A DNA stretch of 64,000 nt. Source: Chara braunii (lineage: Eukaryota; Streptophyta; Charophyceae; Charales; Characeae). Shown piece by piece: positions 46,988-59,866 of this stretch. Position 1 is the first letter of the stretch, and each line of letters starts with the position of its first letter. Where the stretch lies: contig BFEA01000746.1 of the NCBI GenBank assembly GCA_003427395.1, positions 138,343 through 202,342 on the forward strand. The letters run 5' to 3'. The position numbers and the translations under genes are program-made. Under the pieces are notes generated by a model, which saw only the letters and a list, made by a program, of their open reading frames with translations, was not told the origin of the DNA and searched no databases.

Positions 46988-48621
46988 AGGGACGCGGGGA
47001 CATCGGTAGGAACTTCAAATTTTGTAAATGATAGCGTTTTTGAAAGTTTACATTGTTGCGGCTCGTAGCGTTTCATTTAGACGTAGTTCAATGTACAGTT
47101 GGCTTGTAGCGTTTAATGTAGAATATAGCGATTTTAACATGAAATTAATAGCGTGCGAGTACCAATTTAAAATATAATGTCTTATTTTAACGAATAACAT
47201 GTTGATATTCTTCTTCACGTTCTCAACGACCTTGGTCATCTTGATCCTCTCTAGGATCTCCATATACTCTTTCATGACATAAGCCCGATTGTCAGGCCTT
47301 GGGAACGCATTCGCCACGGGACTTTTTCACTCTTGGTGTTACTGCTTCCAAAACTGCCATTGTGCGCAGGCGCATTCTGCTGCATATGCGGTTTCTGATT
47401 GTTGGAGGGTTAGGCAGCCCACTGCCCATTCCTGTTTCAATGGTCAGGTCTAGGCGCCTACCAGGCCTGCATTGCCCATTGTCCAGTTGGAGGTCATATT
47501 GACGTTGTTGCCTGGTATTGAATCCAAATCGTGAGATGCACTGGTGGAGGAGCCATGACTGGTGACACGATCGTAACTTAGTAAGGTGAAGGATACTGCT
47601 GCGGGTTCACCCCTGGGGGGAACACATTTCCCGCAGGCAGATTTATACTAAGACTGCACCGGATTGCCACCATTCTGAGGTGGTTGACCGAAACCTGAGT
47701 TTATGTTGTTATCCAATAGCACAATTGGACCACCTTCCCCGTCATCCTCCCGACTTGCCTCCTCTCCCACGTCCGAACATGTGAGTGAGTATCAGACCGA
47801 GTATGAGGCCACACCCAACGTCGATTCTCGCCACGCACTTTGAGTCGTTGTTGAGGAAGATTTCCCACTTGTACCCATAGGAGTCGGACACCATCAGCGA
47901 CGCATTCCCCTCAGCTCGACCGACGATGAGTCCTTTAAGAATGTAGCGGGCGTGGACGATCTTCAAGAAAACTTCAGATCCAAACACATGTAAAGCAACA
48001 TAACCTACTACCCCGCGATTGTGAGCAGCTCGTGGAAGGTGCAGGACTTATGACTTACGTGATGACACGTGGCACTCCGTCATAGAAAACTTTAGTGAAG
48101 GCAATCAGAAGCGATAGGGATATGGATGGGCCGCAATGCTACAACAATTATGACAACCGAGACAAACAAGGATTGCTAAGATTAGAGCAATAAGCACTGA
48201 TAAGAATAATGAAAAATATAGGTAATTATCAATTAATAATAGTTATTAATTATGCAAGAAGCAATGCATGAAGCACGAAATCGCATAGTGAATAACGACA
48301 CCCTAGTCTCGTTACCAAGCCACGACAGGTTCGAATCTAGGGCTTTGGACAATGGGAAAAAATACAATGGATTTAAAATAAAACGAAGATGACATGAGTT
48401 TTCGTATCATGGCGCCACCATCTTCCCTCTGACTCCATCTTAACATCACACCGTTAAGGCTTTCAACCCTTCTAATCGTACGCCGCTCAGATTGAAGTAA
48501 TAAGCTACAACATAATGGTCCTTCTTTATATTACTTCTAATACCACTTCACTCATTTTTCACGGCCCTTTCACTGTGAGATCCCAATAATCCCGAAAAAT
48601 ATGAATGAGAAAATAGTATGT

Positions 48622-48692
48622 GAAAAACGAAAACGAAAACGAAAACAAAAATGAAAACGAAAACGAAAACGAAAACAAAAAAGAAAAAGAAA
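48622..48692 (+). repeat. (GAAAAC)n microsatellite
   Basis: Repeats of GAAAAC with GAAAAA variants. Confidence 0.95.
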
Positions 48693-51629
48693 ATAAAATG
48701 GAAAAGATGAAAGTCCTCAAGAACAAATATTTTTAACGCGCTTCTGTGTTCATCCATCAATGTCAGTTGTTTGACTTATCTCACCATATGTACCAGGACA
48801 TATTCCCGTTAAAGGCAATCATAAGTGTGTTGCTTCTGCTTGCAACAATATCTAACCAGCTGACCTGATACGTGATTGTGGTTTCCTTTCAGAATGAGAC
48901 AAACACTTTACGGTGAAGTTCGGATATCGAAATCATGAGTGAGTGCAAAAAAACAGAGTCAATCTTGGCGTATCGATTCCTAGGTACGATCAAACCCTGG
49001 GAAGATATGATAAAAAATATATAAAATATTAAATCACTGGTCCAGATTGGGCCAAGTGGCTCGACCTGGTTCACTATGTTGGGACTTTCTGCTACGCCCA
49101 TACGATACTGAACGTAGCATCTCTTCCCCAAATTGGGATTTCACCCTTCGCCACATCCATCGGCATCCGACGATAATCACTTTGTCTGGGTACTGAGTCT
49201 TTTTCAGCTCTTCGACAAGAGTAAGCACATTGTGACAGGTAACCACGTCATCATTCGAGTTTTGTGCGATCCTTTGGATTTTATTGGCGATCATAGCAAT
49301 TTTGATCGTCTCGGGTCCGTACGATGAGAAATCTCAAGGGCCCACTACCCAGTTAGATCCTGCATTTTAAAAGTTTTGCGACATTAAAATCGAAGTCCGT
49401 ATATCACACACAATAAGTCTGGTTTCCAGAAAATCAAACAACCGTTCCTGGCATCGGTACGTTCTAACATCAGGCCCTCAGGATAACACCATAAACCAGT
49501 TTTCAGTGAACATGCACATGATGCATGTTAGAGGCAGGCTAGTCATGCCGCCCATGAGAATTTCCTTCTTTTGTCAAAGCAAAGTATCGGTAACCAAGAA
49601 TAAGGTGTTCCTCAACAATTTTTTTGTCAATTTAATCAGTTCTTGCAAGCGAATAGACTTGCGGCCTGATTCTTCATGTAACTTGCTAAAATGAGCTAAC
49701 TTCTTCTTCATATAGATTCTAATTTATTTGATCATTCTTTCGGCAAAACACTCAATGATCTAAGTAACTTATTTCTTGATCTTTTGGTGGGGAAGTTGAG
49801 TGAACATCTTCTTCAAGTTAATATCATAGGTACGAGCTAGGATACTCATGTTGTCTTCCTCAACTTTTTCACACATCTGATTAATCTTAGTTATCTCATC
49901 TTTAAAATCATCAATAACTCTTAAGTTGAAATGTGGTGTCCGGACACGCTGAATAAGCTCATTCAGTCCAGTGAAGACAACCCCGGATGTTGAGCTAAGA
50001 GGACTTGGGTAAGAAGGCACGATATGACACTTGTTAATTTTATCATTTTCCTTCAAGAGGGTATACGTATGTTGCTTCATGTTTGTCCCAACTGGCTATT
50101 TAGCAAAAATTTGGATTCTTATATTCGTTCAACATTCCTGCAATCATCGTTTAGGCGAATGCCTTATGTATATTGCTTTACGCGGACTAGACATATACCT
50201 TAGTTGGGACAATCTAACTATATACTTTAGGCAGGTAAGACTTATCATTAAGTTGGGGTTGTCTGATCCTATGCGCTATGTGAGGAAGGGTAAACGACTT
50301 AGCAGACTGAGGGGCGAATTAACTAAGTATTTTGATAAAGAGATTGAGGGTTGATAAAAGATTTTGTTGTGCTTTGTAGGTTTATCTCTTGGTGGCGTAT
50401 TTTAGTAACTTAGTTGCTTAGATGCTCGCCATGTGTTGAAGCGATAACTAGAGTAGTGATGGATGGAAGGGAAAACTTGGGATGGTCTTACAGAGATTTG
50501 AAGTTAGGATTGATTCATGATATTGTCTTAAAAAAAGAATCATGAGGGCAATTTCTAACTTTGATGACCGAGTTAAGTGTAAGAGTTATTCCAAATTTAG
50601 TTGCATTTTCCTTTTCGTATTTAACTTAGTATAAATTTTGGTAATCCACTTTGCTAAAGAAAGTATTTTACTAATCCAAAGGAGTTAGTTAAATTTTCTC
50701 TTTGCAAAGTCAAATATAGTCTGATTCTTTTTTACTTAGTAAAATTTTTGGAAGTCTACTCTCCTAGAAAACATGTTGCCAAAAATTTTATCGATTGAAG
50801 GAGTTAGACAAAATCTGTCTTTGCAAGAGTTGAATCATACTTTGGATTTCATAATTGACATAGTATAAATTTTAATAGTTCACTTTTCTAAAGGAAGTGA
50901 TGTCAAAATTTGTGTGAATTAAAGGAGTTAGATAAAATTTTGATTATGCAAATTTTGACTTTGATCCTGTCTAGGGAAGATGCTACTGAAATTTTCAGTA
51001 ATCTCTGATACCGATTAGGGAAAGGTGAGAATAAACTTAGTAGAGGAGTTACGCTACGATATGAAGTATACTCTCCATTAATTTGTAACAATGATTATTT
51101 GGTTTGTACTGTGATGCAAATCTGCATTTAACTGCACCTCAACCTAATGCCTTAGCCTCGTGGGTTTGATACGTTCTGGGGATTTCTATCCGTGTTTCTT
51201 TTAAATGATCATTCTAAGAGACTAAGTATCTTTTTGGGGCAGGTAGAAAATGGTTGGGGTTTGTGTGCGTAAGGCGGGGTATGGGTTGCCGATGGCGGTA
51301 AAGTTGATAGTGTTAGTGTGTGGCACGTTGCTATTGAATTTTGTGTGATTGCATATATGCGTGGAAGATATTTAATGATGTCTGGATGATTGTCTGCGAT
51401 TATGAAAATACTGATGGATAAGTCACATCTATGATTGTGAGAGTAATTACATGATATTACAGAACCCCCGTTTGTCTCAAGGATTTACCATTTTTTTTGT
51501 ACAACTGTGATCGTCAAGAACGAAGTCTAAGGTGGCATTATAACTAGATCGATAGTGGATCAGACCTATAAAGGAGACACTACGACATTGTACTTTAAAT
51601 AGGTGTCTAAGAGAGGATAAACGGAAGAG

Positions 51630-51649
51630 GGGGGGGGGGGGGGGGGGGG
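51630..51649 (+). repeat. Poly-G tract
   Basis: An uninterrupted run of about 20 G. Length may be an assembly artefact. Confidence 0.9.
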
Positions 51650-53494
51650 TCTGCAAAGCCTTGTTTATTTTTTTTGGCTGAACGAATGAGTCCCATGATC
51701 TTCAAAATCAAACCCCTTGACTACCCCACCTAGAGGGTCTAGAAAAACAAGTTCACTCTCAACTCGGACGTGCCAGCTTGTGCTTAACCTCCTTACCTTT
51801 GTGAGAAAAATATGAGCAACCGTACTTGGAAGGACTTATTATTTAAATTGATTGGTCGGACGTTGGTCTTGAATTTGAAATTCGAGGTCCTTGTGTAGGG
51901 CATTCCAAGTTTTTGTTCAACACAAAAGACTTTCTCCTATGCGTTGAACACTTACTCTCTGCCATAATCGTGCTCTGCCTAAGGGCTAGAGATGCCACGA
52001 GGGCTGAATGATTCATCCTTCAACCGCTCTATACTGTGAAAGAGGCTTCCTTCACGATATTTTGTTTTCGATACTTTAATGTTATATGCAACTCTGAAAC
52101 CCGGAAACGGTCGCGAGATTGTGGGCAACGCGTGAAGCGTCGCCATGACAGTCGATTACGTGAGTACGCATAATTGAACGTTATGACATCCTTCACGTGT
52201 GTGTCCCTCTTATGGATTTTCGTGAGAGCGACATCTGATATTCTCAGGCAGCACGAGTTATGGGTCGAAACGTTTGTAAAAGGGACTATGCGTGAATTGC
52301 ACTTGAAATCAAGGTGTTGTGTAAGAGCGTCGTGTGGTTACATAAGTCGTCCTAGTCTACTTACGTAGGGTCGTGCTTGGGAGATTAGCGCTCCAAGTGT
52401 CGACTCACGCACGGGTTCGGTTCAAGCGTTAACTGCACATACCCCCTATGTTGCAGCGAATGAGAAACACCCTCGGCTGATCCACCTCTGCGACTGCGCG
52501 TAAAAACTCTCGCATGTGGACCCGTAGCTCGATAGGGATACGCCCACCTAAGGGATGGCGATAACTCGCAGAGATGGAGGTAAGTTGTACCTCGCGTCGC
52601 TCGCGATGTCCTATCCTGCCGTAGGAACTCGGGAGAGGTATAGTTGACGCTCTCGGCCGGAGCGACACTACTCCTAGAATGTTTTGCATCCCAAATGTCA
52701 AAATCCTGCGTGACGCGATTGGGAGGGTCCCCATGCGAGACTGCTGCGCTCGACACCAGACCTTTTTCCACCATTTAGTCACTCTGATGGGAAAGCAGTG
52801 TAGGGCATGAGGTTGAACATAATAAAACAACTCATCATATCACTCTCATAGATTAGAACTTGGCCTGATAACCATTACACACTACCTGGGATACTCTAGG
52901 TATGTGCCTAGGGGGCCTTTAGGAATGGTACTAGCATCCGAAGTACCTAGTGCAATGAGGCTCGCAAGATAGTGTTTCAACTAGGGTCGGGTCTCTTCAC
53001 TCAGCACGGTGCCTATGACCACGATGGTAGTCAACTGGCCTGGTGGATGTCCACAACATAGAAGCCCGGTTGCTCGGATAGGGGGAGCCAGGGGATCGCT
53101 TGGGGAAATATAAATATCCAGGGGACAATGCAAGAGGAAGGATTTCGGGAGCATAAAACAAAAATAGATAGGAGTACTTCCAAGACATTTTTTTCCGGGG
53201 CTGTTACGGTAAATGCCCTACGCGCCAAGAAAAAAAACCGGCAGGGGCCTCTGTTTGGCTGATGCCTCCAACCATTTTGCTCCATAGGCCAAAACCTAAA
53301 AGTTGCATTTGCATGCAAGCCGCATATTACTTTTCATAGTTGGGAAATGTACTGGTGTTTGAAGGTATCATCATCGAACTGGCATGCCTCCCGTCAGTTG
53401 ATCAAAAGCTCAAGGGTGTACTATTCAGCTTTATGCATAAGGAGCCCTTTACCTTTATTGGGCACAAATTCTGGTATCTCTCCACTGCTCTCCA

Positions 53495-55411
53495 TGTGAA
53501 GCCCAACCTCAAGCCCAACGCGACTTCCTGATCGGAGTGGGAGTGGGCCCGAAAGTTGCAAAAAGGGGGTGTGCCAAGGATTTTAGGAAAGTGGGGTGGA
53601 GTCCCAAGTCGGAACTTGGATCTCCTGTGTCAAGGTTTCAAGGACAGAAATGCAAAGAGATTCAGATGACAGAGGGTTTTCACAGTTTGCGGCTTTCATG
53701 GTCGGGTACTCAGGATGGCCGGTTTTGGCGCCTAGGACGGATCCGTATGTGGTGTATGAGAGGAACACAGTGGGTATCTCGCTGCTCAAACACACAATGC
53801 CCATGGGATTCACAAATTGCTGAGTCTGACATGGACGGTCTCAATCGAAGGTTGTGTCCTCGATGCTCAGCCTCGGTACGAGTCCGCCAAACGAAGCCCA
53901 ACGTTCGATAGAGGTAGCCGTGATCTATTAATCGAAAGGGCACACCGAATTCCATGCATCTACGAGTTTACATTAATGCAACCGTTTTTATCCATGCAGA
54001 AGTATACCAGTAGTACAACCCGAATGTGGGCGACTTATGCGATTTTGTGTATACATGACGAGTTGTTTTACTGGTTGACTGTAACGTATACACATCATGA
54101 TGGCACGAGATCCGTTCACAAAGCAAGCCGAGGCGACCAGCTTCGCTATTTCCCTTCAATTCCAACGGATTAAGGTTATGCATGCAATCTTCCGACATAA
54201 ATAAGAATTGAGACGATCAAGCCGCAATCATCACACATGACATCATCCATAAAAAGAAAGAAATATGAGAGAAACTATGAAGAAATGAGGGATCCAAACA
54301 ATCGTAGAAAAGTCTGAAATTACAAAGGCAAAAATGGTGAAAGCCAAAACCAAAATTTCTAGAAGGCAAGGAGAGAACTTGAAGTCCCCATACACCCCAG
54401 GACGTCGCGTACTCTCACTGCTTCTCCATCCTTCTCCTTACTCCGATGCGGGCAGTCGATTGCCTCGCACCTACCAACAACCAGAGTTGTCATCCCGCTT
54501 GGCCCGAGTATGCACACCGTGTTCGCCCGTGCTCCACAGTCCGTCGCAGCCACACGTCGACCCCGCGCACTCGCCACCAGGTTGCCGGATCGCCGAGCTC
54601 CGAACTCACCTCTTTGCATGCTCACACTCATTAGTCGATCCTCTTGACCTCGCTAACTCCCCCAAGTTTAGATTAGAGAGTGATTTAGTCGCGCTTGCAA
54701 AATTTATAGCAATTAGCATTTGTGCGAGATAGTCGGGATTACGCTAAGGCAGGGGGAGACGGAAAGGAAGGAGGTGCCTACAGTCGGCATGCCTGGGCTG
54801 CAGCGCGAGGGATGTAGCCACTCTCCATGAATTGATTCAGTCGTGCACCGGTCATGCCAATGAGACGAAGGGGAAGGGGCCGCATGTTTTGGCGCGAAAA
54901 GAAGCCAAGAGGGAGAAGATTACAGTTACACCTGCACTCGCCAATAAAGGAACATGATGAAATTACAATTGAGATTAAAATGAAGGCGCAGCGGGAATAG
55001 AGTGCAGGACAGAGCACAACAAAGCGCGCGCGAGTAAGGAGCTTCGTGCAGTTACAAAACAATTACGACGTCCCCAAAATCCTAGTCTAATTAGAGTCCT
55101 AATTCCGAATACCCTCGCTGACTCCCGCAATCTTTCCAAAGAGTTCAAAAATTCAAAAAGATTCCCCCGCGCGATGATCACACCAAAGCTCCTTGCCCAA
55201 ATTTCCCAAAAAAAAAGAAAAGTTGCGTCAACCTTTATTCCTGTACTCGCTAAGGCGCGTCCTGACCACCAACAGTCGTGGGACCAAACTGTTGCAAAAG
55301 AGAGGAAGAAAAAAAATGGGTCAATTCATGCAATTGACCCTTAGGCCCATCTGACCACCCCAAGGTTCAATTGCGTAGAGAATCGCTCCTATCAGAAGAT
55401 AGATCGTCACA
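53495..55411 (+). mobile_element. LTR-like repeat family L, copy 2 (1.9 kb)
   Basis: Starts TGTGAAGCCCAACCTCAAGC and ends AGATAGATCGTCACA. Its first 450 bp match the inverse of 19.6-20.0 kb. Its second half, 54430-55280, matches the inverse of 17.95-18.79 kb and also 57.66-58.54 kb. The opposite (minus) strand near 53900-53720 reads GFVWRTRTEAEHR and QRDTHCVPLIHHIR, which parallels GFVWRTHSEKVLER and QRDSHSVPTVHQVR of copy 1. No PBS or pol is attached. Confidence 0.7.
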
Positions 55412-56318
55412 TCCACTCTCCGAAAAATTGTAGAGTATTTGAAGAGCTGCCAGATTCTCCAAGAAGGTTGAAAACCAGTCATCGCTCCACTAACTCTCCA
55501 TCTTAGAGCTCCCCAAATTGGTTAGTAGAAGGGTGAGCATAAAAAGACACCTCGGGGAGCACAAAACAACATTCGGTCCCCCTTTGTCCATCGAGACTCA
55601 GGCCAACTCTCCAAAACTGGCGCTCATCGGCCTCTCCGACTACTCTCCGAATATTGGATTCGGCTGGCAGGGAACTCTTCAGCAAGTAAGGGTCTCACTC
55701 CACTACTCTAGACTAATGGAAATTCAAGAGTCCGACCTGGCTCCACTTACTCCAGGAAACAGGTTCTAGAGCTCCGAATATTGTATTTGGCTGGCTGGGA
55801 ACTCTGCAGCCCAAGTTGGAGAGTAAGGGTCTCTCTCCACTACTCTAGACTCGTGGAAATTCAAGAGTTCAGCATGGCTCCACTTACTCCAGGAATCAGG
55901 TTCTACAATTGTCGGAAAACACTCTTGAAATCATCAAGAGTTGGCGTCCCTGCACTAATTCTTGAAAGTCACTCTTCAAGGTGCCTTTCAAGAGTTGTCA
56001 GACAAGCTCCTGAAGTGCACTCTAGATTGTTCTAGAGTGCCTTCCTGCAACCCCACGATTTTCTTGGGTTGTCACGAGGACCCTTGATGGGTCCTCATTT
56101 TTCAAGAGTGGAGCTAGAATCCCATTGGACAAACCACTGGGCTCCCGAAGTGCTCTAGATTGTTCTAGAGTGCCTTCCTGCAACCCCAAGATTTTCTTGG
56201 GTCGTCACAAGGACCCTTGATGGGTCCTCGTTTTTCAAGAGGGGAGCTAGAATGCTGGTGGACAAACCAGCGGTGTAGTTGTCCCGTAGTTATGTGGGAT
56301 AATGGGCCTCGCTGCACT
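55412..56318 (+). repeat. Spacer with two short tandem duplications
   Basis: A unit of about 130 bp (CCGAATATTG...CTCCACTACTCTAGACT) occurs near 55646 and 55776. A 133-bp unit with CTCTAGATTGTTCTAGAGTG occurs at 56020 and 56153. The latter word is a near-perfect palindrome. No ORF of interest. Confidence 0.8.
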
Positions 56319-58722
56319 GTGACGCCCTAACCTCACGCCCGGCGCGACTTCCTGATCGGAGTGGGATGTGGGCCTGGAAGTGCAAAAAGGGGTGTGCCAA
56401 GGATTTTTGGGAATTTGGGGTGGAGTCCCAGGTCGGAACTGAGATCTCCTATGGCAGGGTTCAGGGGCATAGGTGCAATAAGGGACGGGTTCGTCAGTGA
56501 GGCTAAGGGACAGGTTACTCCCGGGCTGAAGGTTGAAGATATCGTGCAACATAAGGCAGATGGCATGCGCGGTGCATCTTGGGCCATCCGATCCACCCGT
56601 TTCTATTACGATGGTTCAGGGCTTTAGGAGAGGTCTGTTCGTGGGGATTGCGATCTCTGGGAGTTGGGCCTCCTTGTGTGGATGTGTGGCAGCTGGTGCT
56701 GTGCGTTGTAGTTACGCGCGGTGATTCCGGAGGTTCGGTGGCCGCCACGTTGTCTGGAGTTTCTGTGCGACGTGCGGGGCCAGTACGGGGCGATGGAATC
56801 CCACAGTATTACTATAAGTCGATGATACTGGAGAAGGAGTCGGAAGGGAGGGAAGTTAGTGGAGACGACAACAAAGCCGGGGGAGATGAAATAATGCGTG
56901 TGACGGGCCTCCGGGTAGTCAGGACCCCGTGGATCGCTAGTAGTGGCGCAGTAGAAGTCCTCCGCATACACCCGATCGTTCTCCAACTGAAAAGGGAATT
57001 CTGCGTACGGTCGTGGAAATCCCCACTGGCTCAAGTTCTCGCAAAGGGGAATCTCCGTACCCATCCCGATACTGAAAGTGTCAAATCCATCCAGTGATCG
57101 CGGACCGACCTCGTGTGGATACGTGTAGGCTGTGTTTATTGGATCGCGCTTAGACGTGCGCATACGAGGGGTTCGATCGTACGCATATCCGTCGCCCGAC
57201 TCTTGTGCAAAAGTGAGGTCCAAGTCCCATAGTATGCAAAATCGCCATGTGGCGGAGATAACCACTCAGCAATTGAATCATTCGGTAATCCCGCAGACAA
57301 CAAAACATTTCTTGATCACGCAAAGTGACATCACATCATTGTTCACGCATACGTCAGACACCGCGGCCGCATCAACTTCTTTTATCAGCCATTCGTCGCG
57401 ACCGGAACAGATCAAGTGACGATGGACCGTTGTCAAGCAAAAAGGATGACGAGCGTATCACTCAACCATCCCGCATACACAGAACCCATCCAATCAAGTA
57501 CATCAAAGGAAAGGAGGAAGGATCCAAACTAAGTAAAGCGCCAGACAAAGGCCATAGTCGCGACAAAGATGTCTAAGGAAAAATAAGGGCGGATCGCCCG
57601 AAGCTGAAATCAAAACTTATATACAAGACTGAAAAAGACAAAGAAAATTACAATCCCATATCCGTCCATACCCGCTCTCCCTCTCTCTTTCTTTCCGATG
57701 TGGACAGACCGACGTCACGCACCAACCCACGAAGTTGTCACCCCGCTTAGTCCTCACGTGCCCGTCAGGTTCGCCCACGCGCTACAGTCCGTCGTAGCCT
57801 ACGCGTCAACCCCGCATATTCGGCACCAGCCCGTTGGGTCGCCCAACTTCCACGTCAACTCACCTCTTACTTCGCTCGTGAGCCGACCCTCACTGATCAC
57901 GCTACCCCGAACTTCCAACAACTTTTTTTTAAGAGAGCTAACTAATCGCGCTGCCGAAATTTATAGCGTACATGCATGCGTGAAGAACATGAAATTGCAA
58001 GGACTTAGAAGGAGAGAAGGGAAGGGAGCGCCTACGTTCCTGCATGGCCAGATCGTGGCGTGGGGGACGTAGCCACTCTCCACACATCAATCCGATCATG
58101 CAGCCCGCGGGCTAACTAGACACAACAGAAGGAAAAGAGTGGGCGGGAAAGACAAAGCTCAAGAAGAAAGATACAGTTACAATGGCGCCCACCCAAAAAT
58201 TACAGTTGCACACAAGATTAAGGGCACCGACTAATCAGAGCTCCGTTGCAGCCGCAAAAAGAAGCGCGTAAGTAAAGAGCATCGCGCTGCAAAAGAAATT
58301 TCGACTTCCTAAATTCCTATCTAATCCAAAAATGCAAAAAGAACTTCAATAAAGCACAAATTCCGAAAAGAAAATCCGAAATTCCGAGAGTCGTCGAAGG
58401 CTCGACAATATTTGAAAAGAAATTTTAAAAAGAAGCAAAAACTCCCGCGCGATAATCGCGCCGAAAACCCAACAACAAAAAGAAGCTATGTCAACCATTA
58501 TTAATCGTGCCTGCGGCGACGCGCTACTCAACCGTCCATCCTGGGCTTGTCCCATCGCCGCTGAAGGGAAAGGAGCGACGTGAAGAAAAAGAAAGAAGCG
58601 AGGACACCGTCGAAATTTACCCGTCAATCCCACCTCCCGTACTTTGCCCAGCCTTCCCATCTTAGGACCCCTCATCGTCATCGCGCAGAAAGTCGCGCGG
58701 TGCGGAAAAATGGTTCGTCACA
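56319..58722 (+). mobile_element. LTR-like repeat family L, copy 3 (2.4 kb)
   Basis: Starts TGTGACGCCCTAACCTCACG and ends GCGGAAAAATGGTTCGTCACA. It is collinear with copies 1 and 2 and the longest of the three. It is in the same orientation as copy 2, 0.9 kb away. It ends two bases before another TGTGACGCCC at 58725. Confidence 0.72.
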
Positions 58723-59497
58723 TATGTGACGCCCAGAGGGTTCCAATCTTGAGCAAGCTCCTGCTTGCTCGATGTTACGACACGTGCCGACCTCTCTAAT
58801 CGATCGACGACGCGGAGCTCTCTACGTGCCACTTATTGTTCGATAAGAGTGTGGAAGTCATCCAACGTGGCTTACGCAGGCTCTGTCCCACAAGTTCCCC
58901 AGGGAGGGCAATTTGATCACAACCGGAGGAGGTGGTGAGGGATCATGCCAATTTACACGTGTTGTTATTGCAGGATATAAGTGGGGGAAATCGACACGTC
59001 ATCAAATCCGATGGTGCGCTTAGTAACCCGCAGGAAGGGGATAAGGGAGTCGATACATGGGGGGATGGCGAGGAGGAGGATTACTTGGGAGTGGAGGTAA
59101 GAACATCCCCATCCCTGGCACCGTCTCTGGCAGCTCTTGATATCTGACGATGCGATGTATGCGGGGGAATCGGCTGCCGCTATGGGGGAGAGAAGTGAGA
59201 GAGTCGGGATAAAGGGTTGGGAAGGTGCGGAGCAGGGCCGTGCGGAACTGATCATAGTCCGCGCATGCGGGGATAGTCCCCGTGATCATGCAGTAGACTT
59301 CGACCATGTTGTGTCCCCGCCATGCAGCACTGAAGAGAAGAACGTGGAGGGAGAAAGAGGAGACGATGCATCTCGTGGTAGAATGCGGATAAACCGTGAC
59401 AGCGAGGCGAGTGGCGTAGAAGTGGCGGAAGGTGGAAGGCGGGAAAGGGTTGCGAGGGAAGGAGATCCCGGTGTTGATTTGCCGGAGGGTTAGAAAA

Positions 59498-59831
59498 TCA
59501 AGGGGACGACGGGATAATGACTGGGGACGTAGCCCAATGCCCTGCATCGCCACGTGTTCGAACTGAGGGACGGGGGGAAGGGGAGGGGGATCGCCTTTGT
59601 CGCCTCAGAGCCAATGTGCTTGAGGTCTCCGCAGGAGGGACCTCATCCTCAATTGCAGGCGGCTCGGGATCTCTGGTCGGGTCGTCTGGGATTGGCAAAT
59701 CAGTGCCGCTGGAATGCTCTAACGGCCTCTTTCCTGGCGCTATCTCTTCCCTCCTTCGCGCGGCTGCTGCAGGATCCTCTTCTCGGACTTCCGCCTGGTC
59801 CGCCTCTCCTCCCAAACTTTCCCACTCGGAC

Positions 59832-59866
<35 letters not shown>

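Larger units (their letters stand above)
46988..53494. other. No gene recognised
   Basis: Mostly AT-rich (48.1-51.6 kb especially), with ORFs under 135 codons and no familiar motifs. An ORF at 47987-47742 (minus, 81 codons) has a hydrophobic stretch but no partner. 50600-50960 holds several TTAG(A/T)TAAATTTT-like words, perhaps an old repeat. Confidence 0.4.

Noticed and set aside
52385-52830. Two minus-strand ORFs of about 130 codons
   Set aside because: They overlap in different frames with no recognisable domain or repeat partner.
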